Origin: JAIFWC01 sp035688135
GTDB lineage: Bacteria; Patescibacteriota; Saccharimonadia; Saccharimonadales; UBA10212
NCBI GenBank assembly: GCA_035688135.1
Contig: DASSNG010000063.1
Coordinates: 1 to 8,963 of the forward strand
DNA: 8,963 nucleotides
Direction of reading: 5' to 3'
The position numbers and the translations under genes are program-made. Numbering within the stretch: position 1 is the first letter of the stretch; each line of letters begins with the position of its first letter. Below, one piece after another: positions 6,041 through 8,963 of the stretch. The notes under the pieces were generated by a model, which saw only the letters and a program-made list of their open reading frames with translations, made no database searches and was not told the origin of the DNA.

Positions 6041-6334
6041 GTGAGTAAATTTGACCAAGCTAAGTTAGTTATGAGAGCGCGCAAGCTCCAGAAAGAACTT
6101 CAGAACGAAATCATAACCGTAGAGGCCGGCGAGGGCGCCGTAAAAGTTGAGATCACCGGTGAACAGAAAATCAAAAAGATACATATCGACCCTGAAGCCG
6201 TGGACCTTGATGACATCGGCCAGCTGGAAATGTGGCTGGAAGAGGCCGTAAAGGAAGCGATAAACCAGAGTCAGAAGCTGGCGGCCGAAAAGATGCAGCC
6301 GCTGATGGGCGCGCTCGGCAACCTGGGCATGTAA
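6041..6334 (+). CDS. ybaB: YbaB/EbfC family nucleoid-associated protein
   Basis: YbaB/EbfC proteins are small dimeric, tweezer-shaped DNA-binding proteins that coat the nucleoid and influence gene expression; many bacteria encode them directly before recR. The 97-residue product has the family layout: a basic N-terminal helix (KLVMRARKLQKELQ, 8-21), a beta sheet with GAVKVEITGEQKIKKIHIDPEAV (about 32-54), and C-terminal helices (LEEAVKEAINQSQKLAAEKM, 66-85) ending in a Gly/Met-rich tail. The start is GTG 6041, read as Met, fixed by AGGAGG (6031-6036) just upstream, one of the best ribosome binding sites in the window. recR begins 3 nt after the stop, so the pair is certainly one operon. Confidence 0.93.
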   Translation: MSKFDQAKLVMRARKLQKELQNEIITVEAGEGAVKVEITGEQKIKKIHIDPEAVDLDDIGQLEMWLEEAVKEAINQSQKLAAEKMQPLMGALGNLGM

Positions 6335-6337
6335 GAA

Positions 6338-6946
6338 ATGGATTCGGTTATCCCCGAAGCCCTGGCCGAACTGATAGAAGCGCTTGAGCAGCTGCCGGGC
6401 GTAGGCCCCCGCACAGCCGAACGCTACGCCTATTATCTGCTTAAAGCCGATTCTTCTAAATCGGATAAGCTGGCGCAGTCGCTTTCAGGCGTGCACAGCG
6501 GTATAAAATATTGCCCGGTCACCTTCGCCCTGATTGATGCCGGCCAGGAAGTCAGCCCTTTGTATTCGGATGACCGCCGCAACAAGAAGCTGGTTGCCGT
6601 AGTAGCCGACCCGTTTGATATAGTCGCCTTGGAAAAGACCAGCAGCTACAAGGGTACTTATCACGTGCTGGGCGGCTTGGTGTCCCCGATTGATAATGTG
6701 GGTCCGGAGCAGCTGCACATAGACGAGCTTATAAAACGGATTGATAAAGACGGCGTGGAAGAGCTTATTTTAGCCACCAACGCCAGCGTGGAAGGCGAAA
6801 GCACGGCCCTTTTGATAACTCAGCGGATAGGCGACCGACCGGTTAAGATTACCAGGCTGGCCAGAGGCCTGCCGGTGGGCGTGGACCTGGAGTATGCCGA
6901 CCAGATAACCCTTACCCGGGCCCTGGAAGGCCGCCAGGCCATCTAG
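6338..6946 (+). CDS. recR: Recombination mediator protein RecR, zinc-finger-degenerate
   Basis: RecR forms a ring-like tetramer and, with RecO (and RecF), loads RecA onto SSB-coated single-stranded DNA at gaps. The 202-residue product matches family length and order: N-terminal helix-hairpin-helix (LPGVGPRTAERYAYYLL, 19-35), the zinc-finger position (59-76), the Toprim domain (about 86-165, with ILATNASVEGESTALLI) and the C-terminal segment (ARGLPVGVDLEYADQITLTRALEGRQ). Of the usual four zinc cysteines only C59 remains; the others align with T62, S73 and Y76, and C59 is the only cysteine in the protein. The VVESP Toprim motif is VVADP here, losing the glutamate. No Shine-Dalgarno site is present, so translation is probably coupled to ybaB 3 nt upstream. 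Confidence 0.95.
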   Translation: MDSVIPEALAELIEALEQLPGVGPRTAERYAYYLLKADSSKSDKLAQSLSGVHSGIKYCPVTFALIDAGQEVSPLYSDDRRNKKLVAVVADPFDIVALEKTSSYKGTYHVLGGLVSPIDNVGPEQLHIDELIKRIDKDGVEELILATNASVEGESTALLITQRIGDRPVKITRLARGLPVGVDLEYADQITLTRALEGRQAI

Positions 6947-6955
6947 CGGCCAAAA

Positions 6956-6964
6956 TGGTAAAAT
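6956..6964 (+). promoter_or_regulatory. Extended -10 hexamer 9 nt before the DHH gene ATG
   Basis: TGGTAAAAT combines the extended TG-n motif with TAAAAT (6959-6964, 5 of 6). The ATG at 6974 follows after 9 nt, so a transcript starting about 7 nt downstream would have almost no leader. No Shine-Dalgarno site lies before this ATG, which supports leaderless initiation. Confidence 0.55.
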
Positions 6965-6973
6965 AAACAGCGA

Positions 6974-7984
6974 ATGACAGGATACGAAGAAGGCCCCGCC
7001 ATAAATGAGGCCGTGAATCAGGCGCAAAAGATAGTTATTGTCCAGGCGGATAACCCGGACGGCGACAGCATGGCCAGCAGCCTTGCGCTGGAGGAGATTT
7101 TAGGCGATATGGGCAAAGAGGTGGCCATTTACTGCGGCGTGGACGTACCGGCCCACCTGAAGTATCTGCCGGGCAGCGACAGGGTGGTCAAGGAACTTCC
7201 CAACCAATTCGACCTGAGCATACTTATAGATACGGCCAGCGACGCCCTGCTTGAACAGCTTTCAAAGACCGGCTCCAAAGGCTGGCTGGCGGCTAAGCCG
7301 TCTATTGTAATCGACCACCACTCCACCAAACCAACCATAACGTTCGCTTCGGTCATATGCAGCCATCCTGCCGTTGCGGCCGGAGAAGTTGTTTATGAGC
7401 TGGCCAAACAGCTAGGCTGGCAGCTTAACCGCCAGGCAAAGGAATATATTGCCATTGCTATCCTAAGCGACAGCCTGGGCCTTACCACCGAATCAACCAC
7501 CAGCCGTTCCATCCATATCATCGCCGAGCTGGTGGAAGGCGGCGTGAGCCTGGCGCAGCTGGAAAACGCCCGCCGCGAAACGATGCGCCGGGATCCCGAG
7601 CTGGTCCATTACAAAGGGGAGCTTTTAAAGAGGGTTGAATTCGCATCCGACGGCCGTATAGCTATGGTAACTATCCCTCACGATGAAATCGTCCGCTACA
7701 GCCCCTTATACAACCCGCCAATGCTGGTTTTGGACGATATGCGCCTGGCAACGGGTGTAATGCTGGCTATAGCCTTTAAGATATATGACGACGGCCGGAT
7801 AACCGCTAAGATACGCTGCAATTTCGGCTACGGCATCGCCGATAAGCTGGCAGAGCATTTTGGCGGCGGAGGCCATCCATACGCGGCCGGATTCAGGATC
7901 CAGGACGGGCGCCCATATGAGCAGGTAAAATCAGAGACCATTCAGAAAGCCTCTGATTTGTTAACGGACTTGGAGAATAAATAA
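6974..7984 (+). CDS. DHH/DHHA1 phosphoesterase, NrnA-like
   Basis: Members of this family (NrnA and relatives) are Mn-dependent phosphodiesterases that degrade 2-5-nt RNA fragments and often also dephosphorylate pAp; relatives cleave cyclic dinucleotides. The 336-residue protein has family length and domain order: DHH domain with NPDGD (27-31), LIDTAS (D86), the name-giving DHH (114-116) and SDSLGL (D166), then a linker and the DHHA1 domain with the substrate-binding GGGGHPYAAGF motif (297-307). Oddly, the metal-ligand histidine that opens motif I (H-x-N-P-D-x-D) is alanine (A25). The remaining ligands are intact, so activity may be altered rather than lost. No membrane segments or PAS/GGDEF parts, so it is not GdpP. 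It starts leaderless-style 27 nt after recR, and cysS begins 2 nt after its stop. Confidence 0.88.
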   Translation: MTGYEEGPAINEAVNQAQKIVIVQADNPDGDSMASSLALEEILGDMGKEVAIYCGVDVPAHLKYLPGSDRVVKELPNQFDLSILIDTASDALLEQLSKTGSKGWLAAKPSIVIDHHSTKPTITFASVICSHPAVAAGEVVYELAKQLGWQLNRQAKEYIAIAILSDSLGLTTESTTSRSIHIIAELVEGGVSLAQLENARRETMRRDPELVHYKGELLKRVEFASDGRIAMVTIPHDEIVRYSPLYNPPMLVLDDMRLATGVMLAIAFKIYDDGRITAKIRCNFGYGIADKLAEHFGGGGHPYAAGFRIQDGRPYEQVKSETIQKASDLLTDLENK

Positions 7985-7986
7985 TA

Positions 7987-8963
7987 ATGCGCCTTTATAA
8001 CACGCTGACCAAGCAGACCGATGACATCCGCCCCTTAAACGGCTCCGAAGTCGGCATTTATACCTGCGGCCCCACGGTTTATGACTACCCGCATATAGGC
8101 AACTGGTTCACATTTATCCGCTACGACCTGCTGGTCCGTACGCTTAAAGCCAGCGGGCTGTCTCCTAAATGGGTGATGAATATTACGGATGTAGGCCATC
8201 TGGTTAGCGATGCCGACGAAGGCGAAGACAAGCTGGAAAAAGGCGCCCGAAGAGAAGGGCGCTCAGCGTGGGAAGTAGCGGACTTCTATACAAACTACTT
8301 CCTGAGGGGTCTGGAACGGCTTAACATCTCAAAGCCGGACGAGCTGCCGCGAGCCACGCAGCACATCGACAGCCAGATTGAATTCATCAGAAAGCTTGAG
8401 GAAAAGGGCTACACTTATCAGATAAGCGACGGCATTTATTACGATACCTCCAAATTTCCCCAGTATGCCGAGTTTGCCAGCCTCGATCTTGACGAGCAGC
8501 AGGCCGGCGCCAGGGTGGAGCCTAATCCCGAAAAAAGAAACCCATCGGATTTCGCGCTTTGGAAGTTCAGCCCTAAGGACCGCCAGCGCGACATGGAATG
8601 GGACAGCCCCTGGGGCAAGGGCTTCCCGGGGTGGCACATAGAATGCTCGGCCATGGTAAAAAATTACTTTGGCGACACTGTTGATATCCATTCCGGCGGC
8701 ATAGACCACGTGCCGGTGCACCACACCAACGAAATCGCCCAAAGCCAGGCCTTAACAGGCAAGCCGCTGGCTAATTACTGGATGCACACCAACCATATCC
8801 TGATAGATGATAAGAAAATAGCCAAAAGCGAGGGCAACGGCCTGACCCTGGAAGAGCTTGAAGAAAAAGGCTACGGCCTGGATGTCCTGCGCCTGCTGGT
8901 CCTGCAGTCGCACTACCGCACCCAATCCAAATTCAGCTGGGAAGAGCTTGACGCGGCCGGTAA
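7987..8963 (+). CDS. cysS: Cysteinyl-tRNA synthetase, 5' part, cut by the window end
   Basis: CysRS, a class Ia synthetase, joins cysteine to tRNA-Cys. The reading frame is open from ATG 7987 to the window edge: 325 codons of an expected 450 or so. It starts MRLYNTLTKQ and shows the zinc-site and HIGH region TCGPTVYDYPHIGNW (C27, HIGN 36-39), GWHIECSAM (C220), the HSGGIDHVPVHHTNE segment (H245 and E249 complete the four zinc ligands C27, C220, H245, E249) and the KMSKS-equivalent KIAKS (277-281) followed by EGN. The usual DLxFPHHEN is DHVPVHHTN here, a variant that keeps the ligands. The missing part should hold the rest of the anticodon-binding region. A weak GGAG (7972-7975) lies 11 nt before the ATG; with only 2 nt after the DHH gene, coupling is likely. 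Confidence 0.95.
   Translation, partial: MRLYNTLTKQTDDIRPLNGSEVGIYTCGPTVYDYPHIGNWFTFIRYDLLVRTLKASGLSPKWVMNITDVGHLVSDADEGEDKLEKGARREGRSAWEVADFYTNYFLRGLERLNISKPDELPRATQHIDSQIEFIRKLEEKGYTYQISDGIYYDTSKFPQYAEFASLDLDEQQAGARVEPNPEKRNPSDFALWKFSPKDRQRDMEWDSPWGKGFPGWHIECSAMVKNYFGDTVDIHSGGIDHVPVHHTNEIAQSQALTGKPLANYWMHTNHILIDDKKIAKSEGNGLTLEELEEKGYGLDVLRLLVLQSHYRTQSKFSWEELDAAG

Noticed and set aside
1..8963. CRISPR arrays, insertion sequences, tRNA genes or defence systems
   Set aside because: No spaced direct repeats, transposase motifs, terminal inverted repeats, cloverleaf sequences or defence-type domains were seen.

Overview
The window reads as a compact, gene-dense bacterial chromosome segment with every gene on the + strand. 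Several features suggest a Candidate Phyla Radiation bacterium, most likely Saccharibacteria (TM7): very short intergenic gaps, DnaX and RecR proteins that have lost their zinc-binding cysteines, a small conserved-looking protein of unknown function between the rplJL and dnaX blocks, and variant signature motifs in CysRS. That placement is inference from sequence style and family knowledge, not from a search. The standard genetic code fits: all nine complete genes are open without in-frame TGA, and all end in TAA or TAG.

Layout. Positions 1-326 hold no protein gene: a structured stretch with an intrinsic terminator (76-96) closes whatever lies upstream, then comes a promoter and a roughly 175-nt leader with mutually exclusive hairpins, the expected site of L10-L12 autoregulation. 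rplJ (327-848) and rplL (870-1250) follow, closed by a strong terminator (1266-1301). A perfect DnaA-box 9-mer sits at the terminator's edge. A gene for an unrecognised 170-residue protein (1411-1923) contains an internal duplication of a beta-rich unit.

Then comes a DNA metabolism block: dnaX (clamp-loader ATPase, 1993-3417) and dnaB (replicative helicase, 3424-4788) almost abutting, an unrelated polytopic membrane protein resembling GT-C glycosyltransferases (4842-6017), then the widespread pair ybaB-recR (6041-6946), a DHH/DHHA1 phosphoesterase of the NrnA type (6974-7984), and the 5' two thirds of cysS (7987 to the window end).

How the parts work together. Ribosomal stalk proteins, clamp loader, replicative helicase, recombination mediator and nucleoid protein, an oligonucleotide-degrading enzyme and an aminoacyl-tRNA synthetase form an information-processing neighbourhood. 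A striking shared feature is start-site architecture: rplJ, rplL and ybaB have strong Shine-Dalgarno sites, while dnaX, the membrane protein gene and the DHH gene each have a -10-like hexamer only 7-9 nt before the ATG, predicting leaderless mRNAs. No CRISPR array, insertion sequence, tRNA or rRNA was seen. I found no clear new defence or mobile system; the most novel-looking items are the duplicated-domain unknown protein, the leaderless promoters, the zinc-module losses and the DHH protein lacking its first metal-binding histidine.
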